Made by a program: the position numbers and the translations under genes. Under the pieces are notes generated by a model. The model was not told where the DNA came from, did not search any database, and worked only from the letters and a program-made list of their open reading frames with translations. A DNA stretch of 64,000 bases from Brachypodius melanocephalos (Eukaryota > Chordata > Aves > Passeriformes > Pycnonotidae), in NCBI GenBank assembly GCA_013398615.1, contig VZSR01001685.1, forward strand, positions 975,763 through 1,039,762, written 5' to 3'. Shown here piece after piece: positions 25,679 through 39,659 of this stretch (positions within the stretch are counted from its first letter, which is position 1; each line of letters opens with the position of its first letter).

Positions 25679-26060
25679 AGTATGCTATTTATTAGGGACT
25701 GAGCTGGAAGCTCAACTAAAAATCACTTAATAGCAATGTAGTCGCCCCACACCTAGATAAATGGCATACTTAGAACTGTAAACAGCTGCACACATAGGGA
25801 AACATTTACAAGTGAATATGGAGATAATGGGTTCCCTAGGGAAAACTGCAGATTTTTTTGCACAACATCAGTCACACAGAGTTAAAGTTCCATACCTGTA
25901 TCCTCATCCTGAACAGTCTCAGGCATGATCAATCTCTGTTTTACTTTCCTCCACTACACTACCCACACAGTGATGTCTCGCTCACTTCAGTTACCTCCTG
26001 CAGTTTCTCCTCAGACTACAGAGCGTGCCAAAAAGGACATCAACATTAGACCATGATTTT
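25672..26060 (-). pseudogene. Possible processed retrocopy 3' part (unidentified)
   Basis: On the minus strand this complex, non-repetitive segment ends with AATAAA (plus 25688-25693), 16 nt, then 26 A. That arrangement suggests a reverse-transcribed polyadenylated RNA. No coding frame of the segment is recognisable, so if real it would be 3' untranslated sequence from an unknown transcript. I could not find a flanking target-site duplication. Poly(A)-tailed retrocopies are rare in birds because CR1 does not normally use poly(A), so a chance AATAAA beside a poly-T slippage run is a fair alternative. The upper limit given is arbitrary. Confidence 0.25.
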
Positions 26061-27572
26061 GTGTTACATAGTAAATATCTCAGAAAATCTGTTTACTTAT
26101 AAACTAGCATAAAAGTGTCCCTTCTGATTTATTTTATTTGGGGAGCAAGTGTATTCACAGGATGAGAGGGTCTCATTCAGTTTACAGAGGATAGAGCAAA
26201 AAACAGAAAGGAAAAGGCACACACAAAAAAAGCAACTACAACTGAATCACACTTTGGAACATCACCACTTTCCTCAGCACTTACCTTGTGTCCCCCCTGG
26301 ATGCACATCTGGTCGGTGGGATGGGATTCCTCCTTCCCTTGAAGAGGGAAGGGGATGGCAGAGCCTGGACAGGGAGGAAGCCCAGCCCCCTGCACAGGTG
26401 AGTGCCTCAATCTGGTGAGTGCCACACTGTGACCAGCATCACCACCTGAAATTCTTGTTCTTCCAGCCTGGGTCTGACATCTGGATTAAATTCTGCATCT
26501 GGGTGACCATTCTTTATCATAATCAAACAGAGGGGACTGTCATACTGCTGAATCAGTTATGCCTTTTTTAAGCACCAACTTATTTCTAAGAAGTGTAAAT
26601 TCTGCTAGGTTTATATTAACTTTTCTAGTTTTATGTTAGTCCATTAGTAATGCTGAGCACTTGGAATTCATAGTTTGAATCCAATGCCGGTAAAAGTTGT
26701 GCTGTCTGCATGCTTTTATTACTACTACATGTTTTTTCCCCATGTTGCTATACTACATATTGCAAAAATATTTATTCACTTTAAAAGGAGCATCGTTTAG
26801 ATAAAAATAATTTTCTTCCTGGATGGCTTTTGTGGAAGATTTTAATAAGCAGTCTTAACACACAAATGTGGTTCTACTACTGCTATTGTGAAGGCATTAA
26901 ATTTTATTGATTTTTTATGAAAATAAAGCTAAGTGCCTTGTTTGGCAAGTTTTGCTTCTAGTTTATGTTTCTGAACTGCTTTTTCCTGAGATAGAGGAAA
27001 GCCATTGCAAAGTTTGTTACATTTCTGTATTTTTTGAGCTACAGAAATAAACTCTTAAACTACTTAATGATAAATATTCTAAACAGTTATGTATACTTCC
27101 AAGGATATTAAGGTATATGAACATTAAATAATCAGTAATTCATATATGGAAAATATTATCCCATGATAACATTCTGGTAATTCACATAAAGAGGAAATTG
27201 AGATAGAAAAATTTAATCACAGAAAACAAAACTTTACAAGGATCAGAAGGTTCATGATTTAGTACATACATGTTGATATAAGTAGACTTCTTAGAAGTAG
27301 AATTCTCTCATCTAAAATATCTAATAATTTTAATGAATATAAGAAGTGAGAAGATCATGAAGCACACAGGAATAGTTAATTAGTTGATAAATTGGTCAGG
27401 TGATAATTGCCAACCCGTTTTTGGAATATAAATAAAATTTTCCCTTTTTCAGTGGAGGGGTATTGACTTAAATTATTACTCCTGTTTCTTCCCCTTTCTT
27501 CTCCAACCTCCTCTGGAACTGCAGTAAAGCCCATTTCACCCATGGACACTCAGCATTTAAAAATATTCAAGT
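26061..27572. other. Unassigned; GC-richer patch at 26276-26420
   Basis: Mostly AT-rich with no gene. The patch 26276-26396 is GC-richer. It follows a TTTCCTCAG acceptor-like sequence and ends in CACAG|GTGAGT, a perfect donor consensus. It might be a non-coding RNA exon, but no coding homology is recognisable and such pairs occur by chance. Confidence 0.3.
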
Positions 27573-27825
27573 GAAATCACAGAGTCACAAACCTGCACCA
27601 TTGTTTGACAATCCTCAGGGTAAAAAACTGTTTTCACATGTTCAGATAGAATTTGTGTGTTTTGTTTTTTGTACATTGCCTCTTGTCCTTCCGCTAGGCA
27701 CTAAGCGGGGGTGTCTGGCTGTGTTATTTTTATTGCCCTGTGACTGCCCAGGCTGAACAATCCCAGGTCTCTCAGCCTCTCATCACACCTCCTCCTTAGC
27801 TTCTCAATGCTTTGGCAAAGCAAAT
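27573..27825 (-). mobile_element. CR1 LINE fragment with internal deletion
   Basis: The plus strand reads AAATCACAGAGTCACAAACC, then CACATGTTCAGATAGAATTT, ATTGCCTCTTGTCCTTCCGC, CAGGCTGAACAATCCCAGG and TCTCTCAGCCTCTCATCAC. These are successive reverse-strand blocks of avian CR1 3' sequence. The leading end would be the 3' terminus, but part of the consensus between it and the next block is missing. It is a degraded minus-strand copy. Confidence 0.87.
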
Positions 27826-30800
27826 GGCATTTCTACTGAATTTTTTGTATTTATTCTCTAGGGGCCTGACTTTGCGTGGAATAATATGACTCTTGCCTTT
27901 TTGTTGAATTGACTTATACACAGTTCTAAGTGTATCTATGATCAGAAATTTAACTTCTTTCATTTCAAGAAGCTGAGGTTAAGGAGAGCAATTTAGGGAA
28001 AAAAATCACAAGTCTATGCTGTGTCTTCGACAGGATAGCTGGTATTCTTCAAACTAGTACTTTAAAACTGGAACACACAGAGTTCAAGACTCAGTGTTTG
28101 CCTAACGACCAAAAATGTCTTTGGCCATTTCCTCCATGGTATAAGAAAATACTTCCACTCTGGGGTGGGGGTTCTTTTGTTACTAAAAAATTCTGGACAA
28201 AACACAATAATTTAATCTTGATATTGTCAATTATGAACTGGGGGAAGAAGACAGTATTCAGTAACAAGCCTGCCTGAGAATGTGAACTCACCAGATACTG
28301 GCCACTAAAGAGCATGACAGGAGGATGTCCTTTGGGAAGAGCTCAGATGGATGCAATATGGAGTTAAGGAAAAAAGGAATGAGAAGGAAATATATATGCT
28401 GGGAATATTAATAAATATTTCATGTTCTCCCCAAAGAACTGATTTGCTTATTATTCATTTGCACTTCTTAATAGTAGCCAATTAGCCTCTTCCTCACAGT
28501 TTTCTACTCTCACTGTACAATAATTAACTTTTGCATGAGAGAAGTTCCTGTGCCGAATGCATGTATCTACCCTTCCTTATTATTTTCTCACTGTTTATTT
28601 CAAAGTAAGGTAAAAGTAAAACAAAATGGAAAAAAAAAACAAACAACCACAACCAACGAAAAGAAAAAAACAAATAAAAATTTTAATAAGGAAGGGTAGA
28701 AGACAAAACTACAAACAGCCTTTAATATGCAGAAAAATTCGGTCTACTATCTGCCTGAGAAATAGAAACCTTGAAGAGCTGAATGTTGGTGTATTCCATA
28801 CATGTTTTATGTGGTTGATGATTCAGTTGATCCTTGTATCTAAAAAACCATTTCTCTTTCTGTTCTGATGCAAAAAATCCCCCATTTAAAAAATTCAATT
28901 TCAGACTTTTTTACTACTTACCACTTTTGGTTAATTTAGGTATTTCTGTAATTAGAACTTTTGTGGATATGGCTTATTTGAAGCTCATTACTTATAGCTT
29001 TAGGGCACAATCTGAATAAAGTTACAAGAAAAAGAAGTGATTTTAATGAAGAATTTTTAACTATTATGAAATATAATGTTTAAAAATGGTTTTTTTCAAC
29101 ACTTGAGTGACAAAATATATTTTCTTCTCTAACTTTTGGGACAGAACAGTACTAATTTACCAATAATTTTGTGGGGAAAAAAAAGGTAATCAGATAACAC
29201 GTCTTCACTGTCCCTTATTATTGAATAAAGATTAATTTGAGAGCAGGGAATATTTTCCCATCCCCCTCTAGACCCCATCATGTTAATAAATAACTAAAAT
29301 TAAATTACAGATGAATTAAGCATCCCCTACCAGACCAGCTTCACTAAAGTTAATTATAATTTCTATATTTGCAAATGTGAAATACATCTGCATTCAAAAC
29401 ACGGCATCAATACAGAGAATACAATATTCTTCAGGCAATATCCAAGTTATTTTTATATATTTGAATTTTCGTACTGTGAACCACAAATGGGTTGGCTCCA
29501 CTGCCTGTGTTACTAATGTGGGCTCTTTTATGAAGTTGAGGTAATTTAGGAACATTTTTCCAACAGCCTTTTGGGATGAGCAGGAGTAGGGATTTCCAGG
29601 GATGTACTACGCTCTACAAATAATTCTAGCATATAATCTATTAAATATTCTATTACAGATACTCCTTTTCCCTCCAGTAGTAGTGATATCAGGACGACAA
29701 AGTAGAACCACTGACTTCATAGTTTAAATTTACCCAATATATTTTTCAATTCCTTACTTAAAGTTATCTTCAGTGTGACTGAAAACTGCACAAGGAAAAA
29801 AAAAAACCTGAAATTGCGTCGTTGGGGTTTTTTCATGTATCAGTGTTGAGATTGTGCTGGATATTAGCTTGACAGTCTCCATTTATGACTTACACTTGTG
29901 TTGCAGACAACTTCAGTAAAGTTGCAGCTAAAATTTGTAATAATACAGCCTTTTTTTGGTATTGGTCTCCAGTATTTTTATGCTCCCCTAAGAAGAATCA
30001 GGAATATAGCTAAAACTATATGCAGCTGTATGTGCAGGAAAAGGGACAAGACACACTCTAAAAGCCTTTCCTTCCCTGCTGTCTCCCCAGATGGAAGAAC
30101 ATGCTCTGTTTTCTGTTAGACTTAATATAAAAAGCAGTTCTCCTCTTTCCACATAAAATGCCATCCTTTTAGTGCTTGGTTTAGTTTACTGTTCCCAAAA
30201 GTTTTTGTTTCCATCTTCATTCACACAATTTCAGTTTTCACTGGTGTTCTGACTGCTATGCTAGAGTTAGCAGAACCTGCAGCTAGATAGCTCTGTTTCT
30301 CAATTCAGACGGACAACCAAGTCAGCATGAGAATTTAAAAAAGAACAGAGAAAAAGTGGCAAGGATGACAACAGGTAGAGATAGAACCAGAGAGAAAAAA
30401 AGAGAAAAAGGGATAGGATGAAAACACAAAAGAAGAGGCAGCAAATTTTGTTTCAGATGAAGGGGGCATGTTATTTTGGAAATATTTGCCAGGATTTCTG
30501 AGTATTTTAAAACTAGAAGTTTCAGATGGACAGGATTGACATATGGAATGAAAGAAAAATCCAAGAGATATTTCAAGATCTTTGCTCTTGATTTGCACCT
30601 GACCAAGCACAGGATAAAACCTAAACAATATCAGCAAAAAACAAAGTAATTGTTGCTGTTCCTGGAAAACACTTGCCTTCTTGTACATGAGATTTTCTTA
30701 GAAGTCTTTTCTCCCCCAAAACAGCAGGAGATTTGGAGTCTATTTTCAGGAAAGGTGTTTGTTGTTGTTTCTGTTGTTTCCTTTTCAAAAGGACTATCCG

Positions 30801-31299
30801 ATTGAAGCTGCTAAGTAAATTCGGGCAAAAGTGAGTTAATGATTATGAAAGGTTTGCTAGCAAAACTCTCTGAGAGTTCATTATCTGTTTTCTACTATCA
30901 GCCACAATATGGATATCACCTTTTGTTCTTCACAAATACGACTCAATGAATTAAACCAAACAATAAGATAGAAGAATAAGATTTAATTCATAAAAACTAG
31001 AATTTTCTTTTTCTGCCCTCAGGATTTAAATTGGTGTATAAGTTTCAATGAAAGTATTTCTTTCCAGACATATGAAACCAAGATAAATCTCTTCTCCACT
31101 AAAAGTAAAGCCGCAATATATAGGTGTCAAATATGCATTCTAGAAGTTAAGCTTGAATTTTAAATATCTTGGTTTACAAATCTTTTTTATAAATGGTATT
31201 TTCTTTGGCATTTTAACACCCCTAAGGTTGTGGTTCATGCATATTTTTCCATTATCTAGTTATTTCCAGCTACAAAGATATATTGCAAGCTGTCTGTAA
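27826..31299. other. Unassigned sequence
   Basis: AT-rich with no recognisable gene. An A-rich patch with CAAA/AACC words lies at 28627-28682. Confidence 0.45.
28627..28682. repeat. A-rich low-complexity patch
   Basis: Poly-A interrupted by C or G. Simple sequence. Confidence 0.7.
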
Positions 31300-31680
31300 A
31301 ACACACTGCAGGACTGGTTCACAGACACCAATGTTCTTTTTTCCTGAAAACTGAAAGCTTCCGTCTGTTTTCCACTATAATCAAAGTAGCTGTAATCCTC
31401 AAGCTCAGAGCATTCCCCTTTACAGCTCTGCCAGCTGGTTGATGATATCACCAGGGTATATACCACAAAAGTGCTGTTGCTAGTGCTTCAGCATCCTTAG
31501 CCTGGAATATATCAATGCAATTTAATTTTGTGTATTTATTTCTCCAGGTCAATGTCAATTGTCTAATGATTGCATCCAGTAGACACGAGCCCAGGTGACA
31601 GTGTTCAAACAAACGAAGCAATGGGATGTCAAAGTTGAGTGTTTTCTTACTTTGACATTTCAAAGTCATAAAAAGCTTTC
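31300..31680. promoter_or_regulatory. Candidate conserved non-coding element
   Basis: The segment is non-repetitive, has no long open frame, and has even base composition against AT-rich flanks. From 31500 on it carries motif-dense sequence such as TGTCAATTGTCTAATGATTG and CCAGGTGACAG (TAAT-core and E-box-like words). This texture resembles ancient vertebrate non-coding conserved elements. There is no direct proof of conservation. Confidence 0.25.
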
Positions 31681-32311
31681 TAAATCGAGAATGGCTGCGA
31701 GATTATGGGCAAAATAAAACCAAGAACAAAAATGAAATACATCAAGAATGACCTGTGGATTTAATCCCAAGGTGATCATTTCTCCTCCCTCAGGTTCCCC
31801 ACTCTCTGCAATACTGATTCTAGCCACAGTCAAGGTAGTTTAGGAATAAGATATGATTTTAACAGGTGGTTCCATTGAATTAAATTAAATCATTACCAGT
31901 TCAACCCTTCTTTAGTCCATGTTTTCATAATGTTTTATAACTTAGTAGGACAATTTCTGTCACCACTGATTTAAAGACTGTGTAGTAACCCAACTTTCAT
32001 ATCTCATTTTTAGGTCAAAGTAGCCTGAAAAATATGTTAGACCATAATAAGAGCTACTCAGACTCTTAAAACATTTTTTTCCATTTCTTTGTCTATCAGG
32101 TAGCAAATAAATATTTATTTCCCTTTTAAGTTCTGTAGAAGATTTATATGTAATACAGTCTTTCACATAAAATAGGTATAAATGTATCATAATTCTAGAA
32201 GAGATGGGGATAACTTTTAAATGTAAATGATGAAAAATGCCATGGGGATCAGTTTATGAACTAGTGTACCTGTTATTCACTAGTTATTTACTGTAGTGTC
32301 CAGATTATAAA
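31681..32311. other. Unassigned sequence
   Basis: AT-rich, with no gene or repeat recognised. Confidence 0.45.
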
Positions 32312-32588
32312 TGCCCTGGTTATACCCCAGCTGGCTTCTCAGCCCCATCGAGACACCAGCTCACTGCTCATGGTGGGATGAGGGAGAGAACTGGGAAAAT
32401 ACCAATGAGAGAACTCATAGGGTGAGATAAAGACAGTTTAATAGGGAAAGCAAAAGCCACAAACACAAGTAAAGCAAACCAAGGAATTCTTTCACCACTT
32501 CCCACGGGCAGGGAGGTCTTCAGCCAATCCCAGCAAAGCAGGGCTTCATCCCATCCGGTGACTCAGGAAGACAAACACCATCACTTGG
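32312..32588 (-). mobile_element. Truncated ERVL-like LTR, same family as 18267
   Basis: Blocks GGTGAGATAAAGACAG, GGGAAAGCAAAAGCC, CCAAGGAATTCTTTCACCAC, TTCAGCCAATC and GTGACTCAGGAAGACAAACA appear in the same order as in the LTR at 18267-18838. That fixes the same minus orientation. The reversed ATTAAA signal (plus 32437-32442) is kept. The match stops after CCATCACTT near 32588, at the point where U3 and the TATA box should follow, so about half of the LTR is missing. No target duplication could be assigned. Confidence 0.83.
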
Positions 32589-32834
32589 GTTTGTTCAGAG
32601 CCCAATGTCACAGCATGCTGAGAAAAATTAATTGCAAAACCAGCCTGCATGCCTGGCTGGCACCAACAGAGGATGCAAGCAATGAGTATAGGCAGAAGAC
32701 ATATAGGCAGAACCTAGACTGTGATATTTTTGAGGGACATGAGACTGATTGTCTTCATTTTTCATGAAGAACTGGGATATGAACTTCTCTAGTTGAAAAC
32801 TTTTCAAGAACTTTCTGAAGGAAACTTTTTTACA
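32589..32834. other. Unassigned sequence between LTR and CR1 tail
   Basis: It is not clearly part of either element. It may be degraded CR1 sequence leading into the tail at 32835. Confidence 0.35.
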
Positions 32835-32892
32835 TGATTTTGACCCAATGCAGTCCCTTCCAACATCAACTAGTCTGTGATTCTGTGATCAC
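32835..32892 (+). mobile_element. CR1 LINE 3' terminus
   Basis: The plus strand reads CAGTCCCTTCCAACATCAAC, then TGTGATTCTGTGATC. This corresponds to the canonical CR1 end (…CCCTTCCAACC… followed by an ATTCTATGAT-like octamer repeat). Only the last ~60 bp are convincing. The preceding 100-200 bp may be eroded CR1. Confidence 0.8.
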
Positions 32893-35084
32893 AGCATCCA
32901 TAAGAAAATACCTTTTCCTTAGACTCTCTTTAGATTACACACAAGGAAAGATTACTACCTTCCTGCTTCTGTAATCAATTATTTCATTCCTGATGGGTTT
33001 ATCCAGCTGATGAATGAACCAAGGAGCAATCTGACTTCCCAGCTACGAATGAATTTAGGAAAGCCTTCTCAAGGACTTGAAATGGGACAGGAGACAGCTG
33101 TGTTCCAATGTCCATTGAGACTTTCTCCACTCCATGGGGGATATTTCTGTATTAATCTAGTCTTTTCTTATTCAGTAAGTCCAAATTCTGGTTAGTCTTA
33201 AAGTAGGATGTAATTATCTCATATGCAGGGCTCTCTTGCCTGGGACTGTTATGAATTTTATCCTTTGCAGTGTGCTATTTATCTGCCTAGATGCAGTTTT
33301 TCTGTAGGAGTATACTTACCCTGTAAACCCCTCTAAATGTTATCTCTTTAATGCTTTCAGCATAGTTATTACTGTTTATGGCAGCATGTTATTGTATATA
33401 CAGCAGAGTACAGCTGAAAACAGATATGCCACTTTGGCTTTGGACTAACAGATCATTTCTCTTATATTACCACAGTGCCTAATTTTCCTGGCAGGAATTA
33501 GTATGAGAATACATGAAGAGGAAAATTGTACTAAGTCCTTTCTATCTGTACTATTTAGCTGCAGAGGTGAATCTAGTACAGTTCTTGCATCTTTACAATC
33601 CACATTCTCTTTGTTCTGGTCATTCCACTATATTTACTCCCTCTGTTACTTCTGCTAGATTTTCAAATTGAATTTCATTGGAAGAGGTCACTTTTTTTTT
33701 GTTTTAATTATTGATATTTTGCTTTTTCAATCACATCAAAAAAGTTATCCATCCTTGCTAAGGACACACTTGAACTCTATTTTTTAAAATTTATTTTGAA
33801 TTTCAGTAAAAATCTCTTTTTTTTTTGAAAGACTTAGTTATAATAGCAACACTGATATTTCACTTATGGATCAGAAGGCTCCTAAAATTTTAGTTTTTAA
33901 TCTTGTTTATTCAACAAGTCTCTGAGGCTTTGAATTTCACACAAAGCATCTTAATCAGGCTTTTAACCCCCAAAATTCTAAGCATCATAGCAGAACAAGC
34001 TGTTTGAAAGAAATCCTTCATGTTTAATGAACTAATATTAACTGTCCCTGCATAACCAAGGTGCTTGCTGCTGCTGCAGAAGCTCTGCCTACAATGTTTT
34101 CAGTTAAATACTGACAATATCTGACAAGGTAGCTGAAGTGTTAAAACGATTTCATAAATCCGAGGTTTTTATCTAGGTCTGCACACTGGGTGGGAAAGAA
34201 GACCAAACTCAAAATCAAATTGAGGAGGACAATAAGTTTCAATCTCCATAATTTTCAAACTCTCCACTGCTTGTCACCAAGAATCTCCTTCACATATTCC
34301 TTGCTTTTCAGTCTGTGTTATCACCATTTTTAGTTTGGTTTCTTTTCTTGTTCTTTTTAATTCTCTTTTAACAAATTGCCTGGTTGTCCCTATTCTTTGT
34401 CACTTTTCCTCTTTCTTTCTGTTTTCAACCAAAACCCTTGCTGTCACAGTGAAGGGCAACCTCAATGAAAACAAAATACTCAACTAGCAAACTTTGCTTT
34501 TCTTGACTTGTTTTTCTTATCTCTCATCTAATCTTTTTACGTCTCTTTCCCACTGCTTAAGGAAATGAATATTCTTTAATTGTATAGGAAAATGGATGCA
34601 CTAAAGCCAATTTTTATTAACTACCAAATAAATGTTGCTTACGATTGACATTGGGAATTCATATTGGAGTGCTGCTACGGCCTGGCAAAAGATATGGTCT
34701 TAAATTATAACCTCATGGGTAAAGCAACAATAATCTGTTGAGAAAGAAGATATGCTTATTTCCTCCTTGCTAGCTGGTGATAAGATGACTTAATTGTTTT
34801 GGGTTTTTTGTAAATAACATTCCAACTTCCAAAAAACTTTTCTAAGACAAACACGATTATTCACAGAGACCAGAGATCTCTGTAGGAAATAAAAATAAGT
34901 TTATCTATAACCAGAATTAAAGAGATTAAATAGGAGATAACATTGCATAAGCCTGTGAAATTCTGTTTTCCTCTTTAGTTTGTTGGATTTGACTTCCTTA
35001 ATCTCTCAGGTTGCTATTTCTATCAATAAAAGTGCTAGGAGCTGTCAATTCTAAACAATTTATACACTATTCAGCTACATTTAA
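32893..35084. other. Unassigned sequence
   Basis: No gene or transposon recognised. Pyrimidine-rich stretches occur around 34320-34560. Confidence 0.45.
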
Positions 35085-35500
35085 AATAAATTTTCTGGTG
35101 TACTGCAGGGGGAATTTGTGAGTTTGCCTTGTTAAAACATGTATAGTGGCTATTAAGAGCACATTAGAGAGCTATATTGTACAGTCTGCAAAATCTAAAT
35201 GCTGTATCCTGTCACTGCAAGAAGGCTCAGGCCAGATTTTTAATAGCCCAGTGGTGACAGTGCATATGCATCTAAGGACAATGCACATGCAAAAGAAGCT
35301 AATTAACATCAAACACTAATTAGTCCCTCAGTATTTAGCAATGAAGTATCAGCAGCTGTCGTAGATGCCATATGCTAATTAGCATTAATAAACTTCAGAA
35401 ATAATTGTCTCCATTGTTCTGTGTCATAATACTCCCTCTAATTATACTTTGGAGAGCTTTGCCTATAAATGGTAGCAAGGATTGCACTCCAGTGCTTGAA
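35085..35500. promoter_or_regulatory. Candidate conserved enhancer (homeodomain/SOX/POU motif cluster)
   Basis: This ~400-bp block has no repeat signature and no open frame, but a dense set of transcription-factor-like words. TGCATATGCA lies at 35261-35270 and ATGCAAAAG at about 35287. TAATTA cores lie at 35300-35305, 35317-35322, 35376-35381 and 35439-35444. CAGCAGCTG lies near 35351. ATGCTAATTAGCAT at 35372-35385 is a perfect 14-bp palindrome. CCATTGTTCT at 35411-35420 is a good SOX-type site. Such clusters are typical of deeply conserved vertebrate developmental enhancers, which often lie in gene deserts like this one. Function and conservation are inferred from motif texture only. The strand is not meaningful. 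Confidence 0.45.
35372..35385. promoter_or_regulatory. Palindromic POU/homeodomain-like site
   Basis: ATGCTAATTAGCAT is its own reverse complement and combines ATGC half-sites with a TAATTA core. It would suit binding by a homeodomain or POU dimer. Binding is inferred. Confidence 0.4.
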
Positions 35501-37349
<1,849 letters not shown>

Positions 37350-39577
37350 CTATCCATTTCAAAGCAAGGTCATAATTATTTCACATGCAAACTTTGTTAC
37401 AATGTCTTAACAGTATGTCCATCAAATTAAGTAGATTGTGTATATTTATTCATGTTCACCTGCAAGAACAAATCAATAAGAAAAGAAATCTTAATAAACA
37501 CTTTTGTACATCTAAATAAGGAGCAGCTTCTTTTCATATCCTAAGAGTTTTTCTTTAGAAATATCTGTTTTACTGTGGCTTTGAAATGTCAAAAATAAAA
37601 ACTATCTTTCAGAAAAAGTCTTATTTATTCAGACCTGAAGGGGTTTTTTCCAGTAGTTTATACTTCAGCTTGCACTAACAAGGTGATTTATGCATTTGTA
37701 CTGTATTTTATCCTTTATCAAAAGTTTAATGCAATCAGTTTGGGGTTTTGTTTCTATAAAAAGCCTCAGGGCTTTTCATAAAGCTTTTAACTGGAAACAT
37801 TTCTACCTTTATTGTTTATCAAGGTTTTATGGCAGAAGCTAATATATTATGTAGGTAGTTGATTTAGATGTAACATAATTTTTCTCATTTTTATTAACAA
37901 GATTATCTTCTCCTCAAAAGTTGAGGTTTCCTCCTACTGTAAATGTATCACAATGCAACATTTTTCTTGATCGTAAGCATATCAAAAATATGAATGGATA
38001 ATTCAGTGTTTCAATCTTCCCATCACTAATATATATAAAATCTTGACAATATCTATGATTTTGACATCTTAGCACATGGACAGCTTAGCTTTTTGTTTCT
38101 CCTATGTATCAGAAACTTAAGACATCTCATAAATGCGGATGAGGTGGACTACTCCCAACAGAAAAGAAAGTATTGAACCATGCTAGAGAAGGATCAGAAT
38201 ATACTTTAAGTTCTGCAGGTTTTTGGTGAGGAAGCAGTATGAAAATAAAAATACTTTAAAAATCTTTAAACATTTTGTACTCCCCAGTACAGTGTTGCAT
38301 TTAATGAGAAACATGCTTGAAAGTATTTAAAATACCCCTCTTTTGGATTTTTCATGCGTTTCTCTTCTTCAAACTACTTACATACCTAGGTGGCTGACAC
38401 TCTGATCCAAGGTACATTCTGGCTGGCTGAACTCCTGAGCAGTAGTGGCACGTTTTCTTCACTATTCACAGGACAGATGAGATCCACCCATTTATTTTTT
38501 CCATCTAGTAGTTACTTCAAGTGGCCAACAACATTTTCTAGTCTTGTCTTCATGGAACTTAGGGTTTTGTCCCCATTAGCAGACAGTGACATGCTCTGGG
38601 AACACATTTGTATCGTAAAATAATGGTTATTTCCTCTAGTGTAAGTATATTCACACTTTGCAGAAAGCTCAGCCTCAGACTGGATGAGTGGCACAGCCAG
38701 CCCTGTGGCACTTGTGGCCTCTGTGGATGAGGTTCTGCACTATGTCTTCGACTCTGCTTAGAAAAAGAAAGCAGTTTGTGCAAACCAAAGTTTATATCTA
38801 TGGTATAAACCAAAGCAGAGGGACAGTTGAGAAGTTTGCTCAGAGAAGATGCCTCGATCAAAATGAGAAATGCAATGCAAAAACACTCTAAGAGTCTGCA
38901 AGTCTGACCCATTTTCTATTCTCTCTACTGAGTTAATGTGATCTAATCCCAAAAGTCAAGGCAGTTTGCACATATAAAAGATATTAAATATTCATTCTTC
39001 TGTTGATTTCAGTTAATCTTTATCATATTTGTTCCTAACCATTTAAAACTTAGGACAGAAATACTTCACCTTTCTAGACTTCACTGTGAAATCAGTTCCA
39101 TATTGTAACAATTTCATCTCTAGGGATTAACAGCCTCAGATAATTCTGAACATGATCACAGTGGCACAAGTAGTTTCATTTCCCTTCTTTTGGAGAATAT
39201 TTTGGCAGTTTAGGCCATCCTTGCAATCTACTCATTTCTCCACAATTATCAACTATTACCATTTATGGCAATAAGACTCTGGATCTGAAACTGCTAGGTC
39301 ACTATCAGAAGCTCCTTTAACATTCTGTGAAGTCAAAAAATTAAAATGTGAAAGATTGATAACGTCAGAGCTAAACCAGACACCCCTGATGCCAGGCACA
39401 GCAAGACAGATCCTTGGAACAAGGACAGAACCTCCAAGGTCCAAGGCCATAGCCAATCTTAGAACAGGTGAGAGGTGTATGAAGGAAGACATTTCTTATA
39501 TTCAATACCACTGATACAAAACTTAACATTGAGGGCCCAAACCTTCAGGTTTATACAGTTATTTTCACAATGTTTCT
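37350..39577. other. Unassigned sequence
   Basis: No gene or transposon recognised. The 38400-38900 part is slightly more GC-rich and carries overlapping short open frames on both strands, none protein-like. Confidence 0.45.
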
Positions 39578-39659
39578 TTTGTTGGGTTTTTTTTTGTGTT
39601 TTTTTTTTGTTGTTTGTTTGGTTGGTTTTTTTGTTTTTTGTTTTTTGTGGGTTTTTTTA
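39578..39659. repeat. T/G-rich low-complexity tract
   Basis: Poly-T interrupted by G, with GTTTG and TTGG words. Confidence 0.85.
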
